This document shows positions 17,308 through 26,883 of a DNA stretch of 64,000 nt, piece by piece. This DNA is from Pseudomonadota bacterium (GTDB lineage Bacteria; Myxococcota_A; Polyangia; GCA-2747355). The stretch lies in the NCBI GenBank assembly GCA_016702545.1, contig JADJDT010000006.1, positions 248,001 through 312,000 on the forward strand. Direction: 5' to 3'. The notes under the pieces are model-generated. The model searched no databases, was not told where the DNA came from, and saw nothing but the letters and a program-made list of their open reading frames with translations. The stretch's first letter is position 1. Every line of letters begins with the position of its first letter. The translations under genes were made by a program, and so were the position numbers.

Positions 17308-17430
17308 CTCACGGAGCCTGGGCGCAGCAGACGCCGGCTTACACGCGCAGTGCCCAGGTGCCCCGACGGGGAAGGCCACCCCGCGGGCATCCCCGTGCCA
17401 CTGGAGCCAGGCCTCGCCACCGTACCCAAC
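17308..17430 (-). repeat. Decayed 3'-end copy of the Y1 transposase-like gene
   Basis: Read on the minus strand, a stop-interrupted and frameshifted peptide (RGVAFPVG, then TWALRV, stop, AGVCCAQAP) parallels the transposase tail (RDAVFPPG, TYAMRL, AGVCCA). The core CTCACGGAGCCTGGGCGCAG followed by CAGACGCC is nearly identical at 14549-14577. This occupies much of the 278-bp gap between trmL and the large Hsp70 gene. Confidence 0.6.
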
Positions 17431-17461
17431 CCGGGTGTCGCCTGCTATCTTCGGGTCGGTC

Positions 17462-20230
17462 ATGGGACAGGCACGCTACATCGCAGGGATCGATCTCGGT
17501 ACGACCAACAGCGCCGTGGCTTACGTCGATCTCGGCGATCCCGCGGAGGAGCCGCCGCTGCGACTGCTGCAGCTGCCGCAGCTGGTGGGCCCCGGGCAGC
17601 TGGCTGCGCAGCCGACGCTGCCCTCGTTCCTCTACCTGCCCGGCGCGCACGATCTGCCGCGCGGCGCGACGGCGCTGCCCTGGGACGCGGCGCGCGACTA
17701 CGCGGTCGGCGTGCTGGCGCGCGACCAGGGCGCGCTGGTGCCGGCGCGGCTGGTCTCGTCGGCCAAGTCGTGGTTGTGCCACGGCGGGGTCGATCGCCTG
17801 GCCTCGATCCTGCCCTGGGGCAGCCCCTCCGAGGTGCCGCACCTCTCGCCGGTCGAGGCTGCTGCGCGCTATTTGCAGCACCTGCGGGAGGTCTGGGACC
17901 AGCAGCTGTCGCAGGGGCGCGTCGAGTGGACGCTCGGCCAGAGCGATGTCGTGCTGACGGTCCCGGCATCCTTCGACGAGGTGGCGCGCGAGCTCACGCT
18001 GGAGGCCGCGCGTCGCGACGGCCTTCAGCGTTTGACGCTGCTCGAGGAGCCGCAGGCCGCCTTCTACGCCTGGGTGCGCAGTCAGGGCGAGGGCTGGCGC
18101 GAGCAGCTCCGCGATGGCGAGCGGGTGCTGGTCTGCGATGTGGGCGGTGGGACGAGCGACTTCTCGTTGATCGCGGTGGATGGCAGCGGCGCGGCGATGA
18201 CGCTCGAGCGCATCGCGGTCGGCGATCACCTGCTGCTGGGCGGTGACAACATCGATGTGGCCCTGGCGCGCCATGTCGAGCTGCGGCTGGTCAAGCGCGC
18301 CGGGGAGCTCGACGCCATGCAGTGGGCGGCGCTGGTCCATGCCTGTCGTCAGGCCAAGGAGGTGCTGCTCGGCGCCAGCGCACCCGATCGCTTCGGTATC
18401 ACCGTGGCTGGGCGCGGGTCACGCCTGGTCGGCGGTACCTTGCGTATCGACCTCTTCCGCGACGAGGTGATCGAGCTGGTGCTGGATGGCTTCTTTCCGC
18501 ACGTCGCCTACGATGATCCGCCGCTGCGCGGCCGCGCAGGCCTGCAGGAGCTCGGGCTGCCCTACGCCACCGATCCGGCGGTGACCCGCAACCTCGCCGC
18601 CTTCCTGCGGCGCCACCAGGTGCGGCCGGACGCCGTGCTCTTCAACGGCGGCGCGATGAAGGCGATGCTCGTGCAGGACCGGGTGTTGGAGGCCCTGACG
18701 CAATGGCTCGGCGCCGAGCCGCGTGTGCTGGAGAGCCATAGCCTCGATCTGGCGGTGGCGCTGGGTGCGGCCGGCTATGGGCTGGTGCGCGCGGGGCAGG
18801 GGGTACGCATTCGCGGCGGCAGCGTACGCGCCTATTACGTCGGCGTGGACGACCCGGGCGCGGGGCGTCGGCGAGGCGTTTGTCTGCTGCCCTTCGGCGT
18901 CGACGAGGGTCAGCAGGTGCGCGTCGAGCAGGGGCAGTTCGAGGTGCTGACCGATCGCCCGGTCAGCTTCTCGCTCTACTGCTCGACCGCGCCGCTCGGT
19001 CACGACGCCGGTCAGCTCGTCGATATCACCGACGACGTCTTTCTCGAGCTGCCCCCGTTGCACACCGTGCTCGCCTATGGGCAGAGCGGAGCGAGCCAGC
19101 GCGTGCCGGTGACGCTCGGCGGCCAGATGACCGAGCTAGGCACCTTGCGCTTGTGGTGTGCTGCGCAGGCGAACGACCGCGAGTGGCAGCTCGAGTTCAC
19201 GCTGCGCGAGCCGGGTGCGGGTGCAGCAGCGAGCCCCGCGTCGGCGGGCCCCGGGATCGGCGACGCGAGCGTGTCGCTCGATGACGCGACCTTGCAGACC
19301 GCGGCGCAGGCGATCCGCAACGCGCTGGCGCGGGGGGCGCCACGCAGCGAGCAGGACGGCCCGCGCGGGCTGAACAAGCGCTTGGAGGCGATCGTTGGCG
19401 CCGAGCGCCTGGCCTGGCCCGCGCCGGTGGTGCGCTCGCTGTGGCAGCCGCTGTGGGAGTGCGTCGGGCTGCGCCAGGCCAGCGCCGAGCACGAGGCGGC
19501 GTGGCTGAACCTGGCCGGGCTGCTGCTGCGACCCGGTTGGGGCGACCCGCTCGACGCCGAGCGCCTCGAGCGGCTGTGGACGGTCTTTCGTGCCGGCCTC
19601 GCCTTCGAGGACGCGCTCTCGACGCGCGTCGGTTGGTGGGTGCTGTGGCGACGGGTGGCGGGGGGGCTCGATCGCGGGCAGCAGCTCGAGCTGACCAACA
19701 AGCTGTCACCGCCGCTGCTGAGCGGCGCGGCGGCGGCGAAGAAGGGCGGCACGCATCGCCAGGAGCTGGCCGAGATGTGGCGTGCCGTGGCGAGCCTGGA
19801 GCGCATCCCGGCGGTGTCGAAGATCGGGCTGGGCGACGTCGCGCTGCGCGGTCTGCTGACCGGCCGCGGTGAGGCGCACTATGTCTGGGCGCTGGGGCGC
19901 CTCGGGGCGCGCGTGCCCGTTTACGGGCCGCTCGACGCGGTCGTGCCCGCCGCGAACGCTGAGCGGTGGCTGCAGCGCCTGTTGCACGCGGACTGGACCG
20001 AGCAGCGCGCGATCGTCCCGGCGGTGGTGCAGCTGGCGCGGCGCTGCGGCGACCCGCAGCGCGACCTCCAGGAGGCGCTGCGCGCGACGGTGCTGACGCG
20101 GCTCGAGGCCGCGGGCGCGCCCGCGCGCTTGGTGCAGCTGGTGCGCGAAATCACGGTGCTCGACGAGGCCGAGAAGGGGCAGCTCTTGGGCGATAGGCTG
20201 CCGACGGGTCTGCGGCTGGGACCGTCTTGA
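17462..20230 (+). CDS. Large Hsp70-family protein with C-terminal extension (DUF2760-locus type)
   Basis: About 922 residues. The N-terminal ATPase is Hsp70/actin-like: GIDLGTTNSAVAYVD (phosphate 1), VCDVGGGTSDFSLIAV (phosphate 2, about residue 220), and a FNGGAMKA adenosine-type segment near 395. The canonical substrate-binding domain is replaced by a region with RVPVTLGGQMTELGTL near 545, then a roughly 300-residue helical extension (DUF3731-like by context). Such proteins occur beside a shorter Hsp70 and DUF2760 in Proteobacteria; their role is unknown. ATG at 17462 gives the correct start. It is coupled to the GMC oxidoreductase gene by a TTGA overlap. Confidence 0.9.
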   Translation: MGQARYIAGIDLGTTNSAVAYVDLGDPAEEPPLRLLQLPQLVGPGQLAAQPTLPSFLYLPGAHDLPRGATALPWDAARDYAVGVLARDQGALVPARLVSSAKSWLCHGGVDRLASILPWGSPSEVPHLSPVEAAARYLQHLREVWDQQLSQGRVEWTLGQSDVVLTVPASFDEVARELTLEAARRDGLQRLTLLEEPQAAFYAWVRSQGEGWREQLRDGERVLVCDVGGGTSDFSLIAVDGSGAAMTLERIAVGDHLLLGGDNIDVALARHVELRLVKRAGELDAMQWAALVHACRQAKEVLLGASAPDRFGITVAGRGSRLVGGTLRIDLFRDEVIELVLDGFFPHVAYDDPPLRGRAGLQELGLPYATDPAVTRNLAAFLRRHQVRPDAVLFNGGAMKAMLVQDRVLEALTQWLGAEPRVLESHSLDLAVALGAAGYGLVRAGQGVRIRGGSVRAYYVGVDDPGAGRRRGVCLLPFGVDEGQQVRVEQGQFEVLTDRPVSFSLYCSTAPLGHDAGQLVDITDDVFLELPPLHTVLAYGQSGASQRVPVTLGGQMTELGTLRLWCAAQANDREWQLEFTLREPGAGAAASPASAGPGIGDASVSLDDATLQTAAQAIRNALARGAPRSEQDGPRGLNKRLEAIVGAERLAWPAPVVRSLWQPLWECVGLRQASAEHEAAWLNLAGLLLRPGWGDPLDAERLERLWTVFRAGLAFEDALSTRVGWWVLWRRVAGGLDRGQQLELTNKLSPPLLSGAAAAKKGGTHRQELAEMWRAVASLERIPAVSKIGLGDVALRGLLTGRGEAHYVWALGRLGARVPVYGPLDAVVPAANAERWLQRLLHADWTEQRAIVPAVVQLARRCGDPQRDLQEALRATVLTRLEAAGAPARLVQLVREITVLDEAEKGQLLGDRLPTGLRLGPS

Positions 20231-21747
20231 GCGGCTTCGACCTGGCGATCGTGGGTTCGGGCTATGCCGGCAGCGTGTTGGCGGCGCGGCTGGCCGACCA
20301 GGGTCGCGTGGTCCTGATCGAGCGCGGGCGCCGCTGGCCACCGGGCAGCTTCCCGACGGGCTTGGCCGGCGTCGTGCGGGCGCGCCTCTCGCCGCGCAAT
20401 CCGCTCGGGCTGTGGGCGATGCGGTTGGGAGCGGGGACCGGCAACGCGCTGGTGAGCGGCTACGGCGGCGCGAGCCTGGTCAACTACGGCATCACGGCGC
20501 GACCCGATCCGCGCGTCTTCGCCACTTGGCCGGTCTCGGCGGCGGAGCTCGCACCACACCTCGACCGCGCCTGGGCCGTGCTGGCGCCCGAGCCGAATCC
20601 GCTGGCGGCAGCGTTCGGCGACCAGGCCTTCCTCGATCGCCTCGAGCCCGGCCGACGGGTCGATCTGGCCAACACGATCGACTGGGCTCGTTGCACGCAA
20701 TGCGGCCGCTGCGTGCCAGGCTGCAACGAGGGGGCGAAGCGCTCGCTGGACTTCACCTACTTGCCGCTGGCGGAGCGGGCGGGCGCCGAGGTGCTGACCG
20801 AGACGGAGGTCGTCCAGCTGCGCCCGCAGCCCGAGGGCGGTTGGACGCTGACGCTGCGGCCCACCGTCGGTGGTCCCGCGCAGCCGCTCTACGCGCGTCA
20901 GGTCGTGCTCGCGGCGGGAACCCTCGGCACGCTCGAGCTGCTGCATCGCAGCGCGGCGGCCGTGCCGACGACGGCGGTCTTGGGCCAGCACATGAGCATG
21001 AACGGCGACGGGCTGGCGTTCCTCTACAACACGGCGGCGCCGCTCGCGGGCGAGCACGGCGCGCCGATCACGACCTCCGTGCGACTGCCCTTCGTCGACG
21101 CGGACGGCGAGCCGCGGACCTTGACGGTGATGAGCGGGCGTGTGCCGGCCCTGGCGCGGGGTCCGGCGGCTGCCGTGCTGGCGCTCCTCGCCGGGGCGCT
21201 GCCCGGTGGGCGGCAGGGCCCCGGCGGAAACACCGAGGGGTGGTGGCAGCGGGCGGGCCGTCGGCTGCGCGATGCCGCGGGCGTGGGGTCGGCCGGCGCG
21301 TTGGCCCATAGCTTCATGTACAAGCTCGATGCCGAGGACTCGGCGCGCGGCACGGTCTGCTTCGACGCGCAGGGGCGCGCCGCGATCGATTGGCCCGACT
21401 ACGCGGACGATCCGATTCTGCGCTTCGCCGCCGAGCGGCTCGAGCATTGGGCGCGCGTCGTCGGCGGCACGGTGGTGCGCAATGTCGGTAGCTGGCCGGG
21501 GATGCGCAGCTTTGGCGTGCACCCGCTCGGCGGCTGTCGGCTCGGCGCGACGCCGCAGGAGGGCGTCGTCGACCCGCGCTGTCGCCTCTACCGGCCCGAC
21601 GGTGAGGTCTATCGCGGTCTGCGCGTCGTCGACGCCAGCATCTTCCCCACGGCGCTCGGCGTCCCGCCGAGCCTGACCGTCGCGGCGCTGGCCGAGCGGG
21701 CGGCGGTCGATCTGGCCGGCGCGCTGCGGAACCCCAGCGCCGATTGA
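20227..21747 (+). CDS. GMC-family FAD oxidoreductase (cholesterol-oxidase-like) with a Cys cluster
   Basis: About 506 residues starting at TTG 20227, overlapping the Hsp70 stop as TTGA. The FAD-binding Rossmann motif is at the N-terminus (DLAIVGSGYAGSVLAARLAD), GGASLVNYG follows, and the C-terminal GMC block includes FGVHPLGGCRLG and LRVVDASIFPTALGVPPSLTVAALAE. An unusual CTQCGRCVPGC motif (about 158-168) resembles an iron-sulfur ligand set, also seen in some bacterial GMC oxidoreductases. Substrate unknown (sterol or alcohol inferred from family). Co-transcription with an Hsp70-like gene is noteworthy. Confidence 0.88.
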   Translation: MSGFDLAIVGSGYAGSVLAARLADQGRVVLIERGRRWPPGSFPTGLAGVVRARLSPRNPLGLWAMRLGAGTGNALVSGYGGASLVNYGITARPDPRVFATWPVSAAELAPHLDRAWAVLAPEPNPLAAAFGDQAFLDRLEPGRRVDLANTIDWARCTQCGRCVPGCNEGAKRSLDFTYLPLAERAGAEVLTETEVVQLRPQPEGGWTLTLRPTVGGPAQPLYARQVVLAAGTLGTLELLHRSAAAVPTTAVLGQHMSMNGDGLAFLYNTAAPLAGEHGAPITTSVRLPFVDADGEPRTLTVMSGRVPALARGPAAAVLALLAGALPGGRQGPGGNTEGWWQRAGRRLRDAAGVGSAGALAHSFMYKLDAEDSARGTVCFDAQGRAAIDWPDYADDPILRFAAERLEHWARVVGGTVVRNVGSWPGMRSFGVHPLGGCRLGATPQEGVVDPRCRLYRPDGEVYRGLRVVDASIFPTALGVPPSLTVAALAERAAVDLAGALRNPSAD

Positions 21748-21767
21748 GCGTCCCGGGGGCCGCCCCG

Positions 21768-23582
21768 TTATGCCGTCTGCTCGCGGACCTCGTACTCCAG
21801 GCGCCAACTGCGTTCGTCGGCGGCGTGGAGCGAGAGCTCGAGCGTGCCGATCTCGGTCACGCGGCTGTGGAGCTTGACTGGGATCGTGGTGCCGGGCGCG
21901 TCGCGGTTGTCGTCCATCGCCGTGTGGACCGGCACCAGCTCTTCGATTTCGTCCTCACCCCAGCGCTCGAGCAGCGCGCCGAGGGCGTCGTCCTTGCGCC
22001 GCGTCGAGGAGAGGAAGCGGAACTCGACCGGCTCGCCGACGATCATGCCGAAGTGTTGCCCCTCGATGCTGGCGTCGGTGCCTTCCTCCATGCCGAAGGG
22101 CACGACGCAGAGCGCCTTGAGCGGTGCCGGCAACCCAGGAACGGCGGGCATCGCGCTCTCGATGCCAATGTAGTAGGAGCGCGCGACGCCGCCGCGGATG
22201 CGGATCCCGCGGCCGCGGCGCACCAGCCCGTAGTAGGCGGCGCCATGGGCCACCGCCAGGTCGAGGCTGTCGCTGGGCAGCTCCTGGAGCGCGGGGCGCG
22301 CGGCGGCACCCAGCCAATCGTTGACCACATCGATCACGCGCTGGCGCAGCGGTGCGGCCTTCATCACGCCGCCGTTGAAGAGCAGCGCCGTCGGCAAGAC
22401 GCCGCCGCCGCGCCCCTGCTCGCCGAGGAACCTGGCCAGGTGGCGCGTGATCGCCGCGTCGCTGGCGTAGGGAAGGCCCAGCTCCTGCAACCCGCCGCGC
22501 CGTCCGCGCGCCGGTCGCTCGTCGGCGCGGCAGCGCGGGAAGAAGCCGTCGACCAGCGCGCCGCCGACGTCGTCGCGGGTCAACGCGGCCTTGATGCTGC
22601 CGCCGATCACCTTGGAGCCGCGGCCGAGGATCGTCACCGCTGCGCTCGCCAGCTCGGGATCGGCGAGCAGCTGCTCCTTGGCCTGCCGGCAGGCGTACCA
22701 GAGCGCGCGGGTTTGCCACGGATCGAGGCGCTGCCCCGCGCCCTCCAGCCGTCCGGCCACGGTCAGGGCCAGCGCGAGATCCATGTTGTCGCCGCCGAGC
22801 AGGATGTGCTCGCCGACGGCGACGCGCTCGAGCGCGAGGTCGCCCTGCTGGCTCTCGACGGCGATCAGCGTGAAGTCGGTGGTGCCGCCCCCCACGTCGC
22901 AGACCAGCACCAGGTCGCCGACCTTGAGCTGCTGGCGCCAGCCGTCACCGTGCCGCGCCAGCCAGGCGTAGAACGCGGCCTGGGGCTCCTCGAGCAGGGT
23001 CACCGAGCTCAGGCCCGCGCGGCGTGCGGCGGTCATCGTCAGCTCGCGAGCGACCGCGTCGAAGGACGCCGGGACGGTCAGCAGCACGTCCTGGCGTTCC
23101 AGCCGCAGGCCCGCGTCGTCGGCGGCGAGCTCGGCATTCCAGGCATCGCGCAGGTGCTCGAGGTGTTTGACCGTCGCGTCGAGCGGCGAGATCTTGGCCA
23201 CCTCGTCGTCCGGGGCGCCCCAGGGCAGAATCGGCGCCGTGCGGTCGACGCCGGGGTGACAGAGCCACGACTTGGCGGAGGCGACCAAACGGTGCGGCAC
23301 CGACGCTCCCTGGTCCCGCGCCAGCCAGCCGACCGTATAGTCGCGTCCCGTGGCCCAGGGCAGGTCGAGCGCCCCCGCGGCGAGCTCGTGACCCGCTGCC
23401 AGGTAGACGAAGGAGGGCAGCAGCTCGCGGGGCTCGACGACCCCCGGCGCGACCGTCTGGACGATCGGCAGCAGCCGCACCGCGGCCGACGTGTCGCCGG
23501 GCGCCGCGTGCGTGTCGACATAGGCCAACGCGGTGTGGGTCGTACCCAGGTCGATGCCGATGACGTAGCGCGCGTCGGACAT
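21768..23582 (-). CDS. Short Hsp70-family protein
   Basis: 604 residues with the Hsp70 ATPase core: YVIGIDLGTTHTALAYVD, VCDVGGGTTDFTLIAVE, EHILLGGDNMDLALA, and FNGGVMKAAPLR. It aligns along its length with the first two thirds of the large Hsp70 in this window, including the C-terminal KLHSRVTEIGTLELSLHA, and lacks the DnaK substrate-binding lid. ATG at 23582. It follows the DUF2760 gene by 52 bp in the same direction, matching the common DUF2760-Hsp70 pair, and converges on the GMC gene with a 20-bp gap. Confidence 0.92.
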   Translation of the reverse strand: MSDARYVIGIDLGTTHTALAYVDTHAAPGDTSAAVRLLPIVQTVAPGVVEPRELLPSFVYLAAGHELAAGALDLPWATGRDYTVGWLARDQGASVPHRLVASAKSWLCHPGVDRTAPILPWGAPDDEVAKISPLDATVKHLEHLRDAWNAELAADDAGLRLERQDVLLTVPASFDAVARELTMTAARRAGLSSVTLLEEPQAAFYAWLARHGDGWRQQLKVGDLVLVCDVGGGTTDFTLIAVESQQGDLALERVAVGEHILLGGDNMDLALALTVAGRLEGAGQRLDPWQTRALWYACRQAKEQLLADPELASAAVTILGRGSKVIGGSIKAALTRDDVGGALVDGFFPRCRADERPARGRRGGLQELGLPYASDAAITRHLARFLGEQGRGGGVLPTALLFNGGVMKAAPLRQRVIDVVNDWLGAAARPALQELPSDSLDLAVAHGAAYYGLVRRGRGIRIRGGVARSYYIGIESAMPAVPGLPAPLKALCVVPFGMEEGTDASIEGQHFGMIVGEPVEFRFLSSTRRKDDALGALLERWGEDEIEELVPVHTAMDDNRDAPGTTIPVKLHSRVTEIGTLELSLHAADERSWRLEYEVREQTA

Positions 23583-23634
23583 GGCGGTCTCCTCACGTGC
23601 TGGGGAAGGGCCGGGACCGCGCGGTCCCCGCCGG

Positions 23635-24141
23635 CTAGGCCAGCTCGACCTCGGCTGGCGCGATCACCGTCGGGTCGATCCCTGCGGCGAGCTCCGGCAG
23701 CGTCACCGTCGCGGCGCGCCAGCCGTGGTGCCGCAACAGCCCCTGGAAGGGCGGCTCGCCCGTGACGTTGCCGACCAGTCGGATTCGCGACGGGTCGAAG
23801 CCGGGCTCGATCGTTACCGGACTGTCCTCGCTGCCGGCTAACACGGGCTCGAGCTGCACGTGCTCCGCCAGCGCGCGCCGGCAGCCGGTGTGAATGCTGC
23901 GAACGGCCGCACCGACCTGCTCGTCGGCGTAGCCGGCGATGTCCTCCTGCAGGAAGTCGATCAGTCGCCCTTCCTTCTGCAGCACGCCCAGCCATTGCAC
24001 CACCTGGGCCAGCTTGGCCGCGGCGAGGTCCGGTGCGGGCAGCGCGCGCCGGCCGGGCTGCTGTGCCAGGACCTCGCTCGGCAGCGTCTTTCCGCTGAGC
24101 ACCCGAAAAAAGCAGCGAAAGGCTAGCCCCAGTCGGCTCAT
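23635..24141 (-). CDS. DUF2760 family protein
   Basis: A 168-residue protein, MSRLGLAFRCFFRVLSGK at the start and VQWLGVLQKEGRLIDFLQEDIAGYADEQVGAAVR in the middle, characteristic of DUF2760. The family is of unknown function and is found next to Hsp70-like genes, as here (52 bp upstream of the short Hsp70). ATG at 24141 chosen by family start. Likely the first gene of a two-gene operon. Confidence 0.9.
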   Translation of the reverse strand: MSRLGLAFRCFFRVLSGKTLPSEVLAQQPGRRALPAPDLAAAKLAQVVQWLGVLQKEGRLIDFLQEDIAGYADEQVGAAVRSIHTGCRRALAEHVQLEPVLAGSEDSPVTIEPGFDPSRIRLVGNVTGEPPFQGLLRHHGWRAATVTLPELAAGIDPTVIAPAEVELA

Positions 24142-24248
24142 GACACAGCTCCTTGCGCGGATGGCCTGTTCGTCGCGCTGCGCGGGTTCTATGCGATGCG
24201 GTAAGTGAGCGTCAAGGAGCGGCGCCGGCGGTGTCGTAGCTATAAAAG

Positions 24249-26639
24249 CTAAACGGGGGCGATCAGCGTCGGTGGCAATAGCGCCGAGGGCGTGCCGGTG
24301 CTGGTCAGCCAGAGCTGGTGCGCCGCGCGGGTGGCACCGATGTGCAGCAGGTGGCGGCTCTCGAGGGTCGCCGGATAGTTGCTGGCGGTGACATCCAGCA
24401 GCACGACGTAGTCGAACTCGAGGCCCTTCACTTGCGCCACGTCCGTGACCTCGATGCCGGGGCGGAAGGAGAAGGCGTGCTGACGCACCAGCCGCACGCT
24501 CGGCACCTCGGCGCGCTGCAGATCCTCGGCATAGAGGGCCGCCTGCGCCGGATGTCGCGTGATCAAGGCAACCGAGGCCAGCGGCTCGCGCAACAACAGG
24601 GAGCGCAGCGCCTCGGCCAGCACGGCGACGGCCTCGCCCTGCTCCGCGAAGCGGTGCAGCTCGACCGGCGCACCGCGCCGCGTCGCGCGTGGCGCCGGGC
24701 CGACCGCGGTGGGGCCCAGCAGACCGCGCGCCAAGGCCATCACCTCCTCGGTCGAGCGGTAGCCCAGCTCGAGGGTGGTGTTGGCCGTAGGCGTGACCCC
24801 GAGGCGTGCCAGCAGCGACTCCCAATCCGCAAAGGCGTTGTCGAAGACCACGCGCTGCGCCGTATCCCCTGCCAGCGTGACGCTGAAGTGCGGCCGCGTG
24901 GTCTCCAGCAGCACCTTGAGCTCGAGGGCGGAGAGGTCCTGCGCCTCGTCGATCACCAGATGCGCGCAGCGCAGGGCGTGCTCGCGCGGCGGCGGCTGGC
25001 CGGGCCGCGCCACGGGGCGCAGCTCCCCCTGCTTCAGCCAGCAGAGGTAGGCCAGCAGCGGATCGTCCGCGGGGTCGAGCCCGCGCTCCGCCCCCTCGAG
25101 CGACTCGCGCCGCCCGTCTGCGGCGACGAAGGCCTCCTCGTCGCTGACCGCGTCGGTGGCGCTCTCCGGCCCGGCCGACGCGTCGAGCTCGGCGTCCTGT
25201 CGCTCGGCCCAGCGGCAGAGCTCGTCGATGTGCCGCGCGCCGAGCTCGCTCGTGTGCTCGAGCGCCACATGGCGCGCCAGCCGCTCCCGGCTGGTCAGCG
25301 CCTCGGCCCAATCGCTGAGCACGTCGTTGGCGCGGGCGCCGAGCCGGCGCAGCACTCCCTCGGCCCGCTGACGGAGCGCGATCGACGGCGCCGGCTGCGC
25401 GGCGAACCAGCGGCGCAGGGCGGCCAGCCGTGGGATCAGCGGTTGATCGGCGCTGGCGTGCCAGCGCTCGAGCAGCGACTCGGCGCCGTCCAGGGCGCCC
25501 AGCTCCGCCGCGAGCGTGGTGCCCATCTGCGCCTGCTGCTCGTCGACGTACTCGCGCAACAGCGTGAGCAGCAGCGGGTGCTTCTTCAGCTGGGTGACGG
25601 TGGCGGGTGGCTCGTCGTTGTAGTGGCTGGTGGTGCCCGGCAGCAGCCGCCGGCGCAGCCGCTCGAACCAGGCTCTGGCGGTGACGACCCGCACGCCGCG
25701 CACGTCGAGCGCCGGCAGCACGTGCTCCACGTAGTGCGCCAGCGCGCGACTGGGCACGATCACGAGGATCGGGTCGCCGCGGAAGTGCGGCGGGCGCTGG
25801 TAGTTGAGATAGGCGACGCGGTGCAGCGCCACGGTGGTCTTGCCCGTGCCGGCGCCGCCCTGCAAGACGATCAGCCCGCTCTCCGGCTGCGTAATCAGCT
25901 CGAACTGCCGCGGATCGATCAGCGCCGCGATCTCGGGCAGATGCTTGTCGGCGCGCAACCGCGCGCCGCCGTGCAGCCCGAGTCGGCTCTGCGGGCCGCC
26001 GCGGCGCCAGGCTGGCGGTCGAGCGGCCTTCCCTTGACCGCCCTGCAACTCGGTCACGGCGACCGGATCCGCCTCCTGCCAGTGACCGGCGCCGTCGCAG
26101 ACGTAGGTCGCGTGCGGTGAGCCGATGCGGCGCAGGCGGCCGCCCTCGATCGTCAGGTTGCGCCGCGCCGCAACCACGCCCTCGCTGATCCGCTCACCGA
26201 AGCGCTCCTCGAAGTCGTCGCCTTCGGCGTAGCGGTAGTAGATGCGACTGACCGGCGCATGGCGCCAGTCGACGACCTGCACGCCGCGCCGCCGGTCGAT
26301 GAAGCCACGCCGGCCGATCAGCACGTCGCGGGTTTGCGGGCCCTCGACCAACTTGAGGTGCGCGAAGTACGGCGAGGTCGGATCGATCGGCAGGTCGCGA
26401 CCCTTGCCGTAGCGCTGTGCTACGGCGCTGAGCCGCGTCATCTGCTCGACCAGTGGTGCGACGTCCTCGAGCTTGGCTTCGGCGATCTGGTCGCGCAGGG
26501 CGATCAACGCGCCGTCGAAGTCGACGACCCCCGCGGTCTCGCCGCCGAGCGCGGCCACCGCCGCCAGCACGCGGCCGAGCAGACCTTGCTCCTCGTCAAT
26601 GATCGGGTGTCCGGCCGAGGCGGGGTCGAGCTGCTTCAT
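24249..26639 (-). CDS. HelD/UvrD-like superfamily 1 DNA helicase
   Basis: A 796-residue SF1 helicase. Walker A is GGAGTGKT at 261-268; Walker B is LVIDEAQDLSALELKVLL; later motifs are TLAGDTAQRVVFDN, LELGYRSTEEVMALARGLL, VTDVAQVKGLEFDYVVLLD and LHIGATRAAHQLWL. The N-terminal 200 residues (VLIGRRGFIDRRRGVQVVDWRHAPVSRIYYRY) match the HelD/helicase IV-type leader rather than UvrD. HelD proteins in some bacteria remodel RNA polymerase, but this cannot be inferred here. It is divergent from the translocon-like operon across 244 bp. Confidence 0.9.
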   Translation of the reverse strand: MKQLDPASAGHPIIDEEQGLLGRVLAAVAALGGETAGVVDFDGALIALRDQIAEAKLEDVAPLVEQMTRLSAVAQRYGKGRDLPIDPTSPYFAHLKLVEGPQTRDVLIGRRGFIDRRRGVQVVDWRHAPVSRIYYRYAEGDDFEERFGERISEGVVAARRNLTIEGGRLRRIGSPHATYVCDGAGHWQEADPVAVTELQGGQGKAARPPAWRRGGPQSRLGLHGGARLRADKHLPEIAALIDPRQFELITQPESGLIVLQGGAGTGKTTVALHRVAYLNYQRPPHFRGDPILVIVPSRALAHYVEHVLPALDVRGVRVVTARAWFERLRRRLLPGTTSHYNDEPPATVTQLKKHPLLLTLLREYVDEQQAQMGTTLAAELGALDGAESLLERWHASADQPLIPRLAALRRWFAAQPAPSIALRQRAEGVLRRLGARANDVLSDWAEALTSRERLARHVALEHTSELGARHIDELCRWAERQDAELDASAGPESATDAVSDEEAFVAADGRRESLEGAERGLDPADDPLLAYLCWLKQGELRPVARPGQPPPREHALRCAHLVIDEAQDLSALELKVLLETTRPHFSVTLAGDTAQRVVFDNAFADWESLLARLGVTPTANTTLELGYRSTEEVMALARGLLGPTAVGPAPRATRRGAPVELHRFAEQGEAVAVLAEALRSLLLREPLASVALITRHPAQAALYAEDLQRAEVPSVRLVRQHAFSFRPGIEVTDVAQVKGLEFDYVVLLDVTASNYPATLESRHLLHIGATRAAHQLWLTSTGTPSALLPPTLIAPV

Positions 26640-26883
26640 GGTCTCTTGAGGTGCGCTGCGGTGGCGGGCGGGTGCGACGGGCCCCGTTCAACCGCGCGGC
26701 GCAGCCTAGCCGGCGACGCTGGTGCCGTCCAGCGGGACGGTCGCTCCGCCCCTCCGGGCGGGACGGCTTCGCGCAACTGCTGCGCGATCGCTGACCGCAG
26801 CGCACCGCGCCGAAAGATCGCATGCGCGACGCACGCAACCAACGACGCCGGTCGCCGATAACGCGCGCACCAGGGAGGAAACC

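Noticed and set aside
21744..23765. 673-codon plus-strand frame
   Set aside because: Antisense to the short Hsp70 gene, whose ATPase motifs are unambiguous.
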